From assembly GCA_041918175.1 (NCBI GenBank), contig JAYRWE010000091.1, positions 186,001 through 250,000 of the forward strand: DNA of 64,000 nucleotides, read 5' to 3'. This document shows, in pieces, positions 26,923-35,614 of the stretch. Made by a program: the position numbers and the translations under genes. Each line of letters starts with the position of its first letter. The stretch's first letter is position 1. Below the pieces are notes generated by a model. It made no database searches. It was not told the DNA's origin and worked only from the letters and a program-made list of their open reading frames with translations. Source of the stretch: JABWAN01 sp041918175 (GTDB taxonomy: Bacteria > Zhuqueibacterota > Zhuqueibacteria > Zhuqueibacterales > Zhuqueibacteraceae).

Positions 26923-26948
26923 GGCCCCGCGACAAATGCAGCGGGGCC
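26923..26948 (-). terminator. GC-rich hairpin after the YHS gene
   Basis: A perfect 8-nt stem GGCCCCGC / GCGGGGCC with a 10-nt loop, 14 nt after the YHS gene stop. The T run after it is weak (CTGCTCTTTGG), so it is a probable but not textbook terminator. Confidence 0.65.
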
Positions 26949-26961
26949 ATAGAATGCGGGC

Positions 26962-27414
26962 TTACTTGGTGTTGCTCTTCACAAGCTTGGGCCAGTTGCC
27001 TTCCGCTTTGCGAAAGTTGGCTTCTTTGTTTTTGGCGAACTCTTGTTTGATGTCTTGGCTGTATTGCAGCACGAGGCGACCGTTCACGATTTCCCAGGTG
27101 TCGATTTCGACGGGGAACAATTGGCCGATGGAGACGCCGAAGGCACAATAGCCGCCATAGAGCGGGAGATATTTTTCGGGTTGTTGCACGAACGCGGCTT
27201 TGTTTTCTTCGGAAGCGAAGATATATTTGAAGCCGTGATATTCGGCGGTAATAGACGGATTGCCTTTGGTGGCTTTGCCGACGGTGTGAAAGGCAACCGC
27301 ATCGTAGCCCTGCAAGGCGGTTTTGCTGTTTGCGTCCGCATTCACGAGATCGCCAGCCAGGGCGAGATTCGCGAAGATAAATAAACTTGCCAACAACATG
27401 ATGACACGTTTCAT
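26962..27414 (-). CDS. Exported YHS-domain protein
   Basis: A protein of 150 residues. A signal peptide (MKRVIMLLASLFIFANLALA) is followed by a YHS-type domain: ALQGYDAVAFHTVGKATKG, YIFASEENKAAFVQQPEKYL and YGGYCAFGVS. YHS domains of this exported type probably bind a metal or small ligand in the periplasm; a single Cys remains in YCAFG. It lies downstream of the ECF sigma and anti-sigma genes on the same strand (109 nt from the latter) and may belong to their regulon. The biological role is unknown. Confidence 0.9.
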   Translation of the reverse strand: MKRVIMLLASLFIFANLALAGDLVNADANSKTALQGYDAVAFHTVGKATKGNPSITAEYHGFKYIFASEENKAAFVQQPEKYLPLYGGYCAFGVSIGQLFPVEIDTWEIVNGRLVLQYSQDIKQEFAKNKEANFRKAEGNWPKLVKSNTK

Positions 27415-27522
27415 CTTGTGCTCCTTCGAGATTGATAGAGATTGCGACGCGTAAGGCGTCGGGAATTTGTCGTCACCAGTATAGACGACGCGAGGAGCAA
27501 AAGTCTTACTTCAAAATCAGAG

Positions 27523-27774
27523 CTATTCTGCGTCTGCAAAGCCGGCACTTTCCTGCAACGCGGCAAGCAAGAGTTGAAACTCTTCGTCGCATTCGGGGCA
27601 CAATTCAATATGATGCAGCACGGGCGCAAGCTCTTCGGGGACGTTTTCGCCGCGCTGCAGAGTATCGAGCAGACGGCCGACACGTGCGAGCCACTCGTTG
27701 CAGTCGATTTCTTCCGGACGAGTAGCGACGAGGCTTTGCGCCAGGCGGTCGAGTATTTCCGCGGTCAGCTTCAT
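27523..27774 (-). CDS. Small zinc-binding anti-sigma factor-like protein
   Basis: A protein of 83 residues with HHIELCPECDEEF, which contains the His-x3-Cys-x2-Cys pattern of zinc anti-sigma (ZAS) domains. There is no membrane helix, so it would be soluble. It starts 21 nt after the ECF sigma gene stop on the same strand, the classic arrangement of a sigma factor with its inhibitor. If correct, it sequesters the sigma factor and may release it on oxidation or metal loss. The lack of a sensor domain suggests a cytoplasmic signal. Binding is inferred from context. Confidence 0.75.
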   Translation of the reverse strand: MKLTAEILDRLAQSLVATRPEEIDCNEWLARVGRLLDTLQRGENVPEELAPVLHHIELCPECDEEFQLLLAALQESAGFADAE

Positions 27775-27795
27775 AGCAAGTTTTCTTCCCTTTGA

Positions 27796-28401
27796 CTACT
27801 CGTGAAAAAGTTCTCTTACATCTTCGGCACGGACGCCGGAGCTTTCGAGTCCGGTTTTGAGTTTTTTGCGCGCGTCGTGCTCGAGTTTGTAGAGCGCGTT
27901 GCGCGTGAGGACGAGGCGTTCCATTAGCAGCGCTTGCGGCACGCCGGCCAAAGAGCCGAGCACGGCTTCGCGTTGCCGCGGGGTCAATTCTGCTTCGATC
28001 ATGTTATAGAGCAATTGTACGATCTCTCGACGCTGACTGTCCAACTCCTGCGTCGGGCTTGCTTGGTCGTGCTCCAAACGATCCAACATCATGTCGTCGA
28101 GCGAGACGTTTTTCCAATGTGCGCGACGCAGCCCGGTCATGGCCGTGCGTATGGCAATGGCCGTTGCCCACGTAAGGAAGCGGCTGTCCCCGCGGAAGGA
28201 TTCTAGGCTGCGCGTGATTTTGAGCAGCGCATCCTGCACGAAATCTTCGAGCGCGGCTTCGTTGATGCCGGCGCGATTTCCGAGGGCGCGACCCAGGTTG
28301 CGCCGAAGGAGATGCGTAAGATCGCGCAACGCGATTGTGTCGTCCCGGCTCAAGGCGGTGAGCCATTCGGCATTGTTGCGCTCATGGTTTTGAGGCATCA
28401 T
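27796..28401 (-). CDS. RNA polymerase ECF-type sigma factor
   Basis: A protein of 201 residues. The sigma-2 region has LEDFVQDALLKITRSLESFR and RFLTWATAIAIRTAMTGLRR, and the sigma-4 region has LTPRQREAVLGSLAGVPQALL with a helix-turn-helix. It recruits RNA polymerase to a stress- or signal-specific promoter set. AGGAAAAGC lies before the ATG at 28401. It is transcribed with the small zinc-binding protein directly downstream. The iron-sulfur membrane protein gene is divergent, so the two share a promoter region and may be co-regulated. Confidence 0.88.
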   Translation of the reverse strand: MMPQNHERNNAEWLTALSRDDTIALRDLTHLLRRNLGRALGNRAGINEAALEDFVQDALLKITRSLESFRGDSRFLTWATAIAIRTAMTGLRRAHWKNVSLDDMMLDRLEHDQASPTQELDSQRREIVQLLYNMIEAELTPRQREAVLGSLAGVPQALLMERLVLTRNALYKLEHDARKKLKTGLESSGVRAEDVRELFHE

Positions 28402-28781
28402 GCTTTTCCTGTCAAAGAGAATCGTTTACGATTGGTGGAGCTTTGCTTGAGTTGCCACTCTTGCTTATCGAAAAAAAATCAGAAAGGCAACTGCTTTTCC
28501 ACAATTGCGCGACGGCTGCTAAATCGAGCTCCGTCGCTTTGAGCGGCGCATAAACCCCTGCCTTCGCAATTTTGCGAGCGCTAGGCGCGAAGTTTCCCAT
28601 TCCTGAGAGCAAGCGCTCGCCGACTTCCGGCAACGCAGCTCTTGCATTCTTTCTAAACGTCGCGAAATCAACTCAGCCAGAAACCGTGTGCCGCCTTGTG
28701 CTTGGGCATGTTCTTTGTCCTTGTTGCCGGCAAATCAAGATTGAGATTTTTTTATCTGATTTGAACCAAAAGCAATCGGCC
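28402..28781. other. Divergent promoter region
   Basis: 380 nt between the ECF sigma gene and the plus-strand iron-sulfur protein gene. A plus-strand frame extends upstream from 28782 to 28572, but it lacks a ribosome site and its residues are unlike the family. I see no repeat or RNA gene. Confidence 0.55.
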
Positions 28782-29921
28782 ATGATCACGCACGTTTCGC
28801 ATACTTTCGAGCGCGCTCCTTTTCAAACGGAAAAGAGCATCAAAAAAATCCCCCCGGACCTGCGCCGCATACTCCATCCCTCGCGAGAATTGTCCGGGTT
28901 CGCGCGGTGGCGCTGGCGCATAAAGAACGATTCACAATACTTGCGCTTGCATGTGCAGATCGCTTTCACATTGCTCGTGCTGTGGATCGGTGTGGAGTTT
29001 ATTGCGTTCGTGCATTGGCTCGAAAGCGGCGGCGTTGGCGCGGAGGCCACGCGCCCGCCCGGAGTCGAAGGCTTTCTCCCTTTGAGCGCATTGATCTCGC
29101 TCAAACATTGGTGGCTTACCGGCAGCTTGAATCTCGTTCATCCTTCTGCGGTGTTCATTCTCTTGGCAATTGTCGCAATCAGTGTGTTGCTCAAAAAATC
29201 TTTCTGCGGTTGGCTCTGTCCCGTGGGATTTCTTTCTGAGCTGCATTGGAAATTCGGCCGCATGCTCTTTGGCGGAAATTTGCGCGTGTGGAAATTTTTA
29301 GACTGGCCCCTGCGCATGGTCAAATACCTCCTGCTCTTCTTTTTTCTCTACGCGATTGTGTGGCAGATGAACGTGCGCGAGTTGACGGCGTTTATTTATA
29401 GCCCGTACAATCAAGTGGCCGACCTCAAAATGCTGCGCTTCTTCACCGAACTTGATCGCACGGGTTTGATCATCCTCGGCGTGATTGCGCTGCTCTCGTT
29501 GCCGATCAAAAATTTTTGGTGCCGCTATCTCTGTCCCTATGGCGCGTTGCTCGGCTTTGGCAGTCTGTTCAGTCCGGCGAAAATTACGCGCAATCGCGAG
29601 AGCTGCATTGATTGTGAGCTTTGCACCAAAGCGTGCCCCTCGAATATCAAAGTCCATCAACTCGCGCGGGTGCATTCGGACGAGTGCATGGCCTGTCTTT
29701 CATGCGCGCAAGCCTGCCCGGTGAAAAATACGCTCGACCTGAAAACCGCGTTGCCCGCGCGCCGCATTCCCGCACCCGTGTTGGCGGCGTTGATGCTCGG
29801 CCTCTTCGTTGCAATCACCGGCGCGGCCATGCTCGCCGGCGTTTGGCAAAACGCGATCACGACCGAAGAGTATTTGCAGCACATGCCGCGTATCGAAGCG
29901 TATGGCCATCCGGGGAGGTAA
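28782..29921 (+). CDS. NapH/CcoG-type membrane iron-sulfur protein
   Basis: A protein of 379 residues. Several membrane helices carry the motifs CGWLCPVGF and CRYLCPYGALLG. Two [4Fe-4S] ferredoxin motifs follow, CIDCELCTKACPSN and CMACLSCAQACPVK, then a final hydrophobic helix. This is the layout of the NapH/CcoG/RdxA group, which pass electrons from quinol or help assemble copper sites in cytochrome oxidase. No nap or cco genes are adjacent, so the partner is unknown. The start at 28782 has only a weak ribosome site but fits the family length. Inner-membrane location. Confidence 0.88.
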   Translation: MITHVSHTFERAPFQTEKSIKKIPPDLRRILHPSRELSGFARWRWRIKNDSQYLRLHVQIAFTLLVLWIGVEFIAFVHWLESGGVGAEATRPPGVEGFLPLSALISLKHWWLTGSLNLVHPSAVFILLAIVAISVLLKKSFCGWLCPVGFLSELHWKFGRMLFGGNLRVWKFLDWPLRMVKYLLLFFFLYAIVWQMNVRELTAFIYSPYNQVADLKMLRFFTELDRTGLIILGVIALLSLPIKNFWCRYLCPYGALLGFGSLFSPAKITRNRESCIDCELCTKACPSNIKVHQLARVHSDECMACLSCAQACPVKNTLDLKTALPARRIPAPVLAALMLGLFVAITGAAMLAGVWQNAITTEEYLQHMPRIEAYGHPGR

Positions 29922-30028
29922 GCGTTTGCGCATCAGACATCCTCGAGCCAATAGTCTTCCTCGTAATGCCTCAGCCATGTTTAGCGTTCATTCGGGTTAA
30001 TTTAGCGGTTCGAAAACGACAGCGTCGT

Positions 30029-31009
30029 TTAAGCAACACTCATTAACTTCTCCAACGCCCGCCGGACCATCACTTTGGTGAGTTGAATCTTATAAGAATT
30101 TTGCGACATCGGATTTGCATTCGCCACTGCGGCATTCGCGGCTTTGGCGATGACGTCCGCGGTGAGTTGCTTGCCGTTTAACTCCGCTTCTGCGGCTTCC
30201 ACACGCCACGGCTTCGGCGCAACGCCGCCGAGCACGAGGCTCGCCTTCTTACACGTCTTGCCTTCCATTTGCAATACAGCCGCCACACTTACGATTGCAA
30301 AGTCGAGTGATTGTTTTTCGCGAAATTTGAGGTACGTGCTCTTCGTTCCCGCAACTGGTTGGGGCACACGCACCGCGGCGATGAATTGATTCGGCTGGAG
30401 AATATGCTCGCGGCGAATGTTGTCAATGGGCAGTTCATAAAAGTCTTCGAGCGCAATCTCTTCTTTGCCTTGTGGGCCGAGCACATCGAGAATCGCGCCG
30501 AGCGCCATGAGTGCGGGCGCGGAATCGGAAGGATGCACGATGAAGCTCGGGCCGCCGCCAAAGAGGCAATGATACTTGTTTAAGCCGTCGACTGCGTAGC
30601 ATCTGCCGCCGCCTTTTTTGATACACACAATATCCTTCGCACGAAAATACCAGCAGCGCGGCCGCTGGCAGAGATTGCCGCCGAGCGTGCCCATGTTACG
30701 CAGTTGCGGCGTGGCAATGCTCTCTGCGGCTTCGGCAAGCGCCGCAAAATTTTTCCGCACCGAAGCGTGCTCGGCAATTTCCGCGATGGTCGTGAGCGCG
30801 CCGATCTCCAAGCCCGCGCCGTTCTTGATGTAATTCAAACCGGGGATGCTTTTGAGATTGATCACGCGCTGCGGCCGCACGAGGCGCTCTTTCAGCATGT
30901 CGAGCAGATCCGTGCCGCCCGCGAGCAGCATGGCTTCGTCCCACTTCTTGCTCAATAAAGAGGGGACGCTCTCCAAAGTTATGGGATTGATCAATTCAAA
31001 ATTAACCAT
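30029..31009 (-). CDS. paoB: Aldehyde oxidoreductase FAD-binding subunit with [4Fe-4S] insert
   Basis: A protein of 326 residues. The FAD-binding PCMH-type domain has LLAGGTDLLDMLKER, and ATPQLRNMGTLGGNLCQRPR is the flavin-site loop. An insert with CQRPRCWYF...C...CYAV...CLFGG gives four or five cysteines, as in E. coli PaoB, where this loop holds a [4Fe-4S] cluster absent from xanthine dehydrogenase. It would relay electrons from the Mo site through Fe-S to FAD. GGAG lies 7 nt before the ATG. It follows the Mo subunit gene by 161 nt that contain a family A repeat. Confidence 0.88.
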   Translation of the reverse strand: MVNFELINPITLESVPSLLSKKWDEAMLLAGGTDLLDMLKERLVRPQRVINLKSIPGLNYIKNGAGLEIGALTTIAEIAEHASVRKNFAALAEAAESIATPQLRNMGTLGGNLCQRPRCWYFRAKDIVCIKKGGGRCYAVDGLNKYHCLFGGGPSFIVHPSDSAPALMALGAILDVLGPQGKEEIALEDFYELPIDNIRREHILQPNQFIAAVRVPQPVAGTKSTYLKFREKQSLDFAIVSVAAVLQMEGKTCKKASLVLGGVAPKPWRVEAAEAELNGKQLTADVIAKAANAAVANANPMSQNSYKIQLTKVMVRRALEKLMSVA

Positions 31010-31046
31010 GATAGCTCTCCTGTTCGTAGTCGCGCGTCTCATGTTG

Positions 31047-31119
31047 TGTCATTCGAAAGAAATCTTTTTAAGTTCTGGAGTTGTCGTCCAGTTCTAAAAA
31101 GGATTCCCTCTGAATGACA
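31047..31119. repeat. Family A palindromic repeat, copy 3
   Basis: TGTCATTCGAAAGAAATC ... GGATTCCCTCTGAATGACA. The most diverged copy. It lies between the Mo-subunit and FAD-subunit genes of the molybdenum hydroxylase operon. Confidence 0.85.
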
Positions 31120-31170
31120 GGCCTTGAGGGGTGCTGATCGAATTTGAAAGTCAAACCGCAAATGCCGTCG

Positions 31171-33285
31171 TCACGGACGCGATGAACTTAACGCCGTGAG
31201 CACGCGATCGGGCGTCATCGGAATTTCGCGCAGGCGTTTGCCGGTGGCGTGATAAACCGCGTTTGCAATCGCCGCGGCGGTGGGCACTTTCACCGGCTCG
31301 CCGATGCCGATCACGCCGCGCTCGGGTTGATCGGTGAGCACGATGTCGATCTTCGGCATCTCCAGCGCGCCCGCGATTTTATAATTTTCAAACGTGGCGT
31401 TGATCTGCGCGCCGATGATGCGATCCATCAGGCGCTCTTCGAAGAGAGCATACGACAAGCCTTGAATCACGCCGCCGTTGACTTGGCTCTCCGTGGTCAA
31501 ACGATCCAACACCAAGCCGCAATCTTGCACCGCGAGTATGCGCAGCACCGTGACGCGACCGGTTTCGGTATCGACTTCCACCTCCGCGAATTGACACCCC
31601 GCGACTCCAGCCGAGGACAAACCTTCGACCCATTCGCCATTCACCAGGATCGGCGTTGCGCCGAGCAGCGCGCAGAGCTGTTTCCACGAAAGCGCTTTCT
31701 TGGCATCGGCCTTCACGAAAGCCTTGCTATTCGCAAGCACAACGTCGTTCGCAGTCACGCCAAAATGTTGCGCTGCGAGGCCGAGCAATTTTTCTTTCGC
31801 CTTCTCTGCCGTGTTCTTAATCGCAGGCGCAACCGAGGGCGCGGTCGTGCTGCCGCCGCTGCCGCCGGAGTACGGATAATTTGTATCGCCGATGAGGGCT
31901 CTCACAGCTTCAATCGGCACGCCGAGTTCTTCGGCCGCAATCGCTGCGATAAACGTGCGCGTGCCTGTGCCGATATCTTGCGTGCCGCAGCGCACCTCAA
32001 TGCCGCCATCGGGAAGAATAGTCATCTGCGCTTGCGTGCCGCGACCTCCGGGCCACCATATCGCCGCGGCGAGGCCCATGCCGCGTTTGATTGGGCCAGC
32101 ATCCGCATTGGCTTTGGGCGCGCGCTTGCTCCAGCCAAACTTTTCCGCGCCGAGCTTCCATTGCATCTGCCGCGTTTTATTCGAGTCGTTGTGCAAACGA
32201 AACGCAAGCGGATCCATATTTAACTTCTCCGCAAGCTCATCCATCACTTGCTCCATCACAAACGAAGCTTGCGGACAACCGGGCGCGCGAAACGCACGCG
32301 CCTCGCCGGCATTGGTGAAAACATCGGAGTGCTCCGTGCTCACATTCGGAATTTCTTCATACACAATCGGCAAACGAATGCGCGCATTGCTCGCGAGGCC
32401 CGCGGTGCCATAGGACTTCGTGCTGAATGCAATCACTTTGCCGTCGCTCGTGGCGCCGGCTTTGACATGCACAATGGCGTTGGGCCGATTGCCCGCGATC
32501 ATCGAATCTTGTTGGCGCGTGAGCATGAGCTTCACCGGCGCGTTCGTAAGTTTGGCCAAGCGCGCCGCAATCGCAGAGTAGCGGCCCGCTTGTAATTTGC
32601 TGCCAAAGCCGCCGCCCATGTAATCACAAATCACGCGCACGTTGGTTTGCGGAATGTTCAAGAACTTCGCGACCGCCTCGCGCACGGGATTGATGGATTG
32701 CGTGGAATCCCACAGCGTGAGCATGTCGCCGTCCCATTTCGCAATGGAGCCGTGCGTTTCCAAACAGGCATGCACTTGCACTTGCGTGCGATAGTCGCCT
32801 TCAACCGTCACCGCCGCTTGCGCAAAACCCGCGGCAATATCGCCTTTGCTCTCTTTGCGCGGCTCGCGCACATTGGTTTGATCGCTGAATACACGCGTCG
32901 CGTTCTCTTGCATGGCTGTATCAATATCGCAGGCAAAGGGCAGAACTTCATACTCGACTTTGATCAGCTCCAACGCATCGCGCGCAATGGCAACTGAAAC
33001 CGCGGCCACCGCCGCGACTTCTTCGCCGATATAACGCAAAGTTCCCGTTGGATGCACGTCCGTGAGCACGGCTTTCACGCCGGGCAAGGCTTGCGCGGCG
33101 CTCGCGTCGATGCTTTTAATTTTCGCCGCGGCATGTGGCGAAGAAAGAATCGCCGCGTGCAACATGCCGGGCATCGTGAGATCGAAAGTATATTTGATCG
33201 CACCGGAAGCTTTGCCCGGACCATCGAGGCGCGGGTAATGCTTGCCGAGATACGTCATTTGATCGAGCGGTTTCCAGGTTGCCAT
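31171..33285 (-). CDS. paoC: Aldehyde oxidoreductase molybdenum-binding subunit
   Basis: A protein of 704 residues of the xanthine oxidase family. The first domain starts DGPGKASGAIKYTFDL. Mo-cofactor loops are visible at DYMGGGFGSKLQAGRYS, EARAFRAPGCPQASFVMEQ and GGSGGSTTAPSV. The catalytic Glu is expected in the C-terminal GEPVKVPTAAAIANAV. Such enzymes oxidise aldehydes or N-heterocycles with water as oxygen donor. The close PaoC/YagR-like architecture and a Tat-signal partner suggest a periplasmic PaoABC-type aldehyde oxidase; the substrate is inferred. GAGG precedes the ATG. The Mo chaperone (XdhC/PaoD type) is not in the window. Confidence 0.9.
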   Translation of the reverse strand: MATWKPLDQMTYLGKHYPRLDGPGKASGAIKYTFDLTMPGMLHAAILSSPHAAAKIKSIDASAAQALPGVKAVLTDVHPTGTLRYIGEEVAAVAAVSVAIARDALELIKVEYEVLPFACDIDTAMQENATRVFSDQTNVREPRKESKGDIAAGFAQAAVTVEGDYRTQVQVHACLETHGSIAKWDGDMLTLWDSTQSINPVREAVAKFLNIPQTNVRVICDYMGGGFGSKLQAGRYSAIAARLAKLTNAPVKLMLTRQQDSMIAGNRPNAIVHVKAGATSDGKVIAFSTKSYGTAGLASNARIRLPIVYEEIPNVSTEHSDVFTNAGEARAFRAPGCPQASFVMEQVMDELAEKLNMDPLAFRLHNDSNKTRQMQWKLGAEKFGWSKRAPKANADAGPIKRGMGLAAAIWWPGGRGTQAQMTILPDGGIEVRCGTQDIGTGTRTFIAAIAAEELGVPIEAVRALIGDTNYPYSGGSGGSTTAPSVAPAIKNTAEKAKEKLLGLAAQHFGVTANDVVLANSKAFVKADAKKALSWKQLCALLGATPILVNGEWVEGLSSAGVAGCQFAEVEVDTETGRVTVLRILAVQDCGLVLDRLTTESQVNGGVIQGLSYALFEERLMDRIIGAQINATFENYKIAGALEMPKIDIVLTDQPERGVIGIGEPVKVPTAAAIANAVYHATGKRLREIPMTPDRVLTALSSSRP

Positions 33286-33312
33286 GATGGGCCTCGTAAC
33301 GAGAAATGTTCC

Positions 33313-33333
33313 AACCTCGGCTTGGCCGAGGTT
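33313..33333. repeat. Family F palindrome, copy 3
   Basis: AACCTCGG CTTGG CCGAGGTT. The arms have changed in a compensated manner from the other two copies while the centre is kept in inverted form. Confidence 0.8.
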
Positions 33334-33354
33334 TTAGTTTTGCGTTGAGTATGC

Positions 33355-33587
33355 GTTCGTAGTGATGCCTTCAGGCATAAAACATTCTAGTATTTTTAAT
33401 ATTTGATCGTTGCCAAAAAAGCAAAGACTTTTCCGCCGAGCGACGCCGAAGACACCGAGCTTCGCCGAAAGAAGCCTTTCTTCGGCGACACTCGGTGGCT
33501 TCGGTGAACTTCAGTGGATGGGCTTTTCTTGTTTGGCTCCGGTTTGTTCGGCTTATGCATACGGCTCCTGAAGGAGCGACTACGAAC
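33355..33587. repeat. Family H element between paoA and paoC, ends in paoA stop codon
   Basis: Terminal inverted repeat GTTCGTAGT (33355-33363) and ACTACGAAC (33579-33587), each followed inward by a small hairpin (TGCCTTCAGGCA; GCTCCTGAAGGAGC). The paoA stop TAG at 33580-33582 lies inside the right terminal repeat. A family E copy (33428-33516) lies within, so elements appear nested. Related short element at 42876-42946. Confidence 0.8.
33428..33516. repeat. Family E dispersed repeat, copy 3
   Basis: GCCGAGCGACGCCGAAGACA and TCTTCGGCGACACTCGGTGG in opposite orientation, nested inside the family H element. Confidence 0.8.
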
Positions 33588-34215
33588 GTGCTTTCGCCGC
33601 GGCCAGCGCGGCTTCGAACACGCGCGGATACGTGCCGCAACGACAGAGATTGCCCGAAACGGCTTTGCGCACCTCGGCTTCGGTGGGATTCGGATTGCGG
33701 TTCAACAACGCGCGCACAGACATGACAAAACCAGGCGTACAGAAGCCGCACATGAGCGCATCTTTCTCTACAAAAGCTTGCTGCACCGGGTCGAGCTTGC
33801 CGTCTTTCACCAAGCCTTCGACCGTCACAATCTCTTTGCCTATCGCATCGAAAGCAAGCGTCATGCACGCGAGCACGGGCTTGCCGTTCATGAGCACAGT
33901 GCATGCGCCGCACTCGCCGCGATCGCACACTTCTTTCGGGCCTGTGGTTTCGAGTTGATCGCGCAAGGCCGAGAGCAAGGTCGTGCGCGGCTCCACTTCG
34001 AGCGTGCGTATTTGACCGTTGACTTTGAGTTGAATCGAAGTGAAGCCTTTGTAGGAAGTGGCTTGAGTTTTAGACGAAGCAGCGTTCGCAACTTGGGTGA
34101 GCAGCGCCGTGCCGAGCGCACCGCCGCCGGTGACTTTTAAAAAACTTCGGCGAGAAAATTTTTGCGGAAGGGAAGACTCCGCTGGCGAGGAAGAATCTTG
34201 ATCATGATCGTGCAT
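33580..34215 (-). CDS. paoA: Aldehyde oxidoreductase [2Fe-2S] subunit with Tat signal
   Basis: A protein of 211 residues. A twin-arginine signal (SRRSFLKVTGGGALGTALL) is followed by the plant-type ferredoxin motif CDRGECGACTVLMNG with a fourth Cys in LACMTL. The helical [2Fe-2S] motif CGFCTPGFV...CRCGTY completes the subunit. It is the electron-transfer subunit of a molybdenum hydroxylase, exported folded to the periplasm, likely carrying the other two subunits by piggy-back as proposed for PaoABC. GAGGAG precedes the ATG. Gene order A-C-B differs from E. coli A-B-C. The stop codon is supplied by a repeat element. Confidence 0.92.
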   Translation of the reverse strand: MHDHDQDSSSPAESSLPQKFSRRSFLKVTGGGALGTALLTQVANAASSKTQATSYKGFTSIQLKVNGQIRTLEVEPRTTLLSALRDQLETTGPKEVCDRGECGACTVLMNGKPVLACMTLAFDAIGKEIVTVEGLVKDGKLDPVQQAFVEKDALMCGFCTPGFVMSVRALLNRNPNPTEAEVRKAVSGNLCRCGTYPRVFEAALAAAKARS

Positions 34216-34635
34216 GAATTGCTCCTCAGTTGAAGTCAGCCGTGAAATTATTGTCGCAAAGAAGCATAGAGAAAATCGTTTGGAATGTCAAGCGAAAGTA
34301 TCCCCGGTTTCGTAAAGCCTCAGCAAGATGTCGAGCAACGCGAGTATCCTGGTTCAATGCCGCTAAAAGCACGCGGGAACGGTGCACGTGAAATGGGAAA
34401 GCTATTGCATCGGCGATCTTGAGCGCCCACCCTGTCACATTTGGTGACGGCAAATTCCTTGCTTCTTCTCCGCAAACGGCTGTCTGCGAAGGTAAAATTC
34501 TTTTCGTATTTCGTTGTTGTAAGTCGCGCTGTCTAGAACACCTGTCATTGCATTTGCAGATCATCACCTCCACATATCAGGGGGATGAGAAATGACTTTC
34601 GGCAGGATCATTTTTGCTTTCCATAGGGCCGTGTC
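34216..34635. other. Divergent promoter region
   Basis: 420 nt between paoA (minus) and the adenylation-like gene (plus). It should carry both promoters. No repeat element or credible small gene was recognised. Confidence 0.55.
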
Positions 34636-35613
34636 ATGATCAGTCAACTCTTCAACAATGCCGCGCACAAACATAGCGAGCGCGTGGTGCTGGTGGACGG
34701 CGAGCGCCAGATGACTTACTTTGAGCTGCAAGTTTATGTCGAATGGTGTGCGCGCTATTTTCAAAACCTCGGCATTCAGCCCGGCCATCGCGTTGCGCTC
34801 TACATGCCGAATCAGCATGAGTTCGTGATTAGTTTGCTCGGCTTGTTGCCCTTGGGAGGAATCGCCGTGCCCCTGCCGCTCTGCGATGATCCGGAGGAAT
34901 TGCGCGCCGCATTGCTCGCCGCAAAAGCTCACGCCGTTATCACGATTCCGCCCTATCGCGAAATACTCACCACGGCATTGGCGCAGGCCGGCAAAGCCGA
35001 ATGGCCGCTGCACAAAATTCCGCTGGCCGTGTTTGAGGAAGACAATATCGCCACGATTGAAGGCACGCTTGCGCCGCCCGAAGTGAAAGTGAAAATCGCC
35101 GCGGCCAACAATGACGACGAAGCGCCGCGCGGCATCGGCTTTTTGAGCAACCTCGTCGGCCGTTTTGATGAACACACGGCCGTTATCTTTTTGCAAAAAG
35201 AAGAAGACGGGACGTTCTCCAAAGCGCATTTCACGCATCGCGCGTTGGTCGAAGCCGCGGAGAATTTTGCGCGCGCTTCGCAGATGACCAGCGACGATTG
35301 TATTTTAGCCGTGCTGCCGTTTTCGCAAGCACCGGGCCTGATCAAAGGCCTGCTTGCGGTGATCGTAAGCGGCGGAAAATTTATTTTGCTGCCTTACTTC
35401 GACGAGATCGACGTGGTCGAAGCGCTGTCGAGCGAGCAAGTCACCGTTTACCCCGGCGCACCGGAGATGTTTGATTGTTTGCTCGAGGCGCCAGAAGATA
35501 AGCGCCGCGTCATGTCCTCGTTGCGTTTGTGTGTGGCCGCGGGCGCGAGCTTGACGCCCGAAATGAACCAAAACCTTCAGCGCGAATTTGGCGTTGCCGT
35601 GCATTCCTATTGA
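34636..35613 (+). CDS. Truncated, degenerate AMP-binding (adenylation-fold) protein
   Basis: A protein of 325 residues resembling the N-terminal domain of acyl-CoA synthetase/adenylation enzymes: MTYFELQVYVEWCARYFQNL, GIQPGHRVALYMPNQHEFV, ILAVLPFSQAPGLIKGLL and VAAGASLTPEMNQNLQREFG. The P-loop TSGTTGxPKG is replaced by LQKEEDGTFSKAHFTHRAL. The frame stops exactly where the conserved YGxTE strand should come (VAVHSY-stop). The C-terminal domain with the catalytic Lys is missing. Catalysis of adenylation is therefore unlikely; a binding or scaffold role or a decaying gene are alternatives. The body has no internal stop or frameshift. AGGG precedes the ATG; the cytochrome gene starts 1 nt after the stop. 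Confidence 0.8.
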   Translation: MISQLFNNAAHKHSERVVLVDGERQMTYFELQVYVEWCARYFQNLGIQPGHRVALYMPNQHEFVISLLGLLPLGGIAVPLPLCDDPEELRAALLAAKAHAVITIPPYREILTTALAQAGKAEWPLHKIPLAVFEEDNIATIEGTLAPPEVKVKIAAANNDDEAPRGIGFLSNLVGRFDEHTAVIFLQKEEDGTFSKAHFTHRALVEAAENFARASQMTSDDCILAVLPFSQAPGLIKGLLAVIVSGGKFILLPYFDEIDVVEALSSEQVTVYPGAPEMFDCLLEAPEDKRRVMSSLRLCVAAGASLTPEMNQNLQREFGVAVHSY

Positions 35614-35614
35614 T

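Noticed and set aside
28572..28781. N-terminal extension of the iron-sulfur protein
   Set aside because: The frame is open, but the residues do not resemble the family and no ribosome site supports 28572; the start at 28782 gives the normal length.
35588..35614. Upstream start of the cytochrome gene
   Set aside because: The ATG at 35588 lies within the adenylation-like coding sequence and would add residues not expected before the membrane helix; 35615 or 35618 fits coupling.
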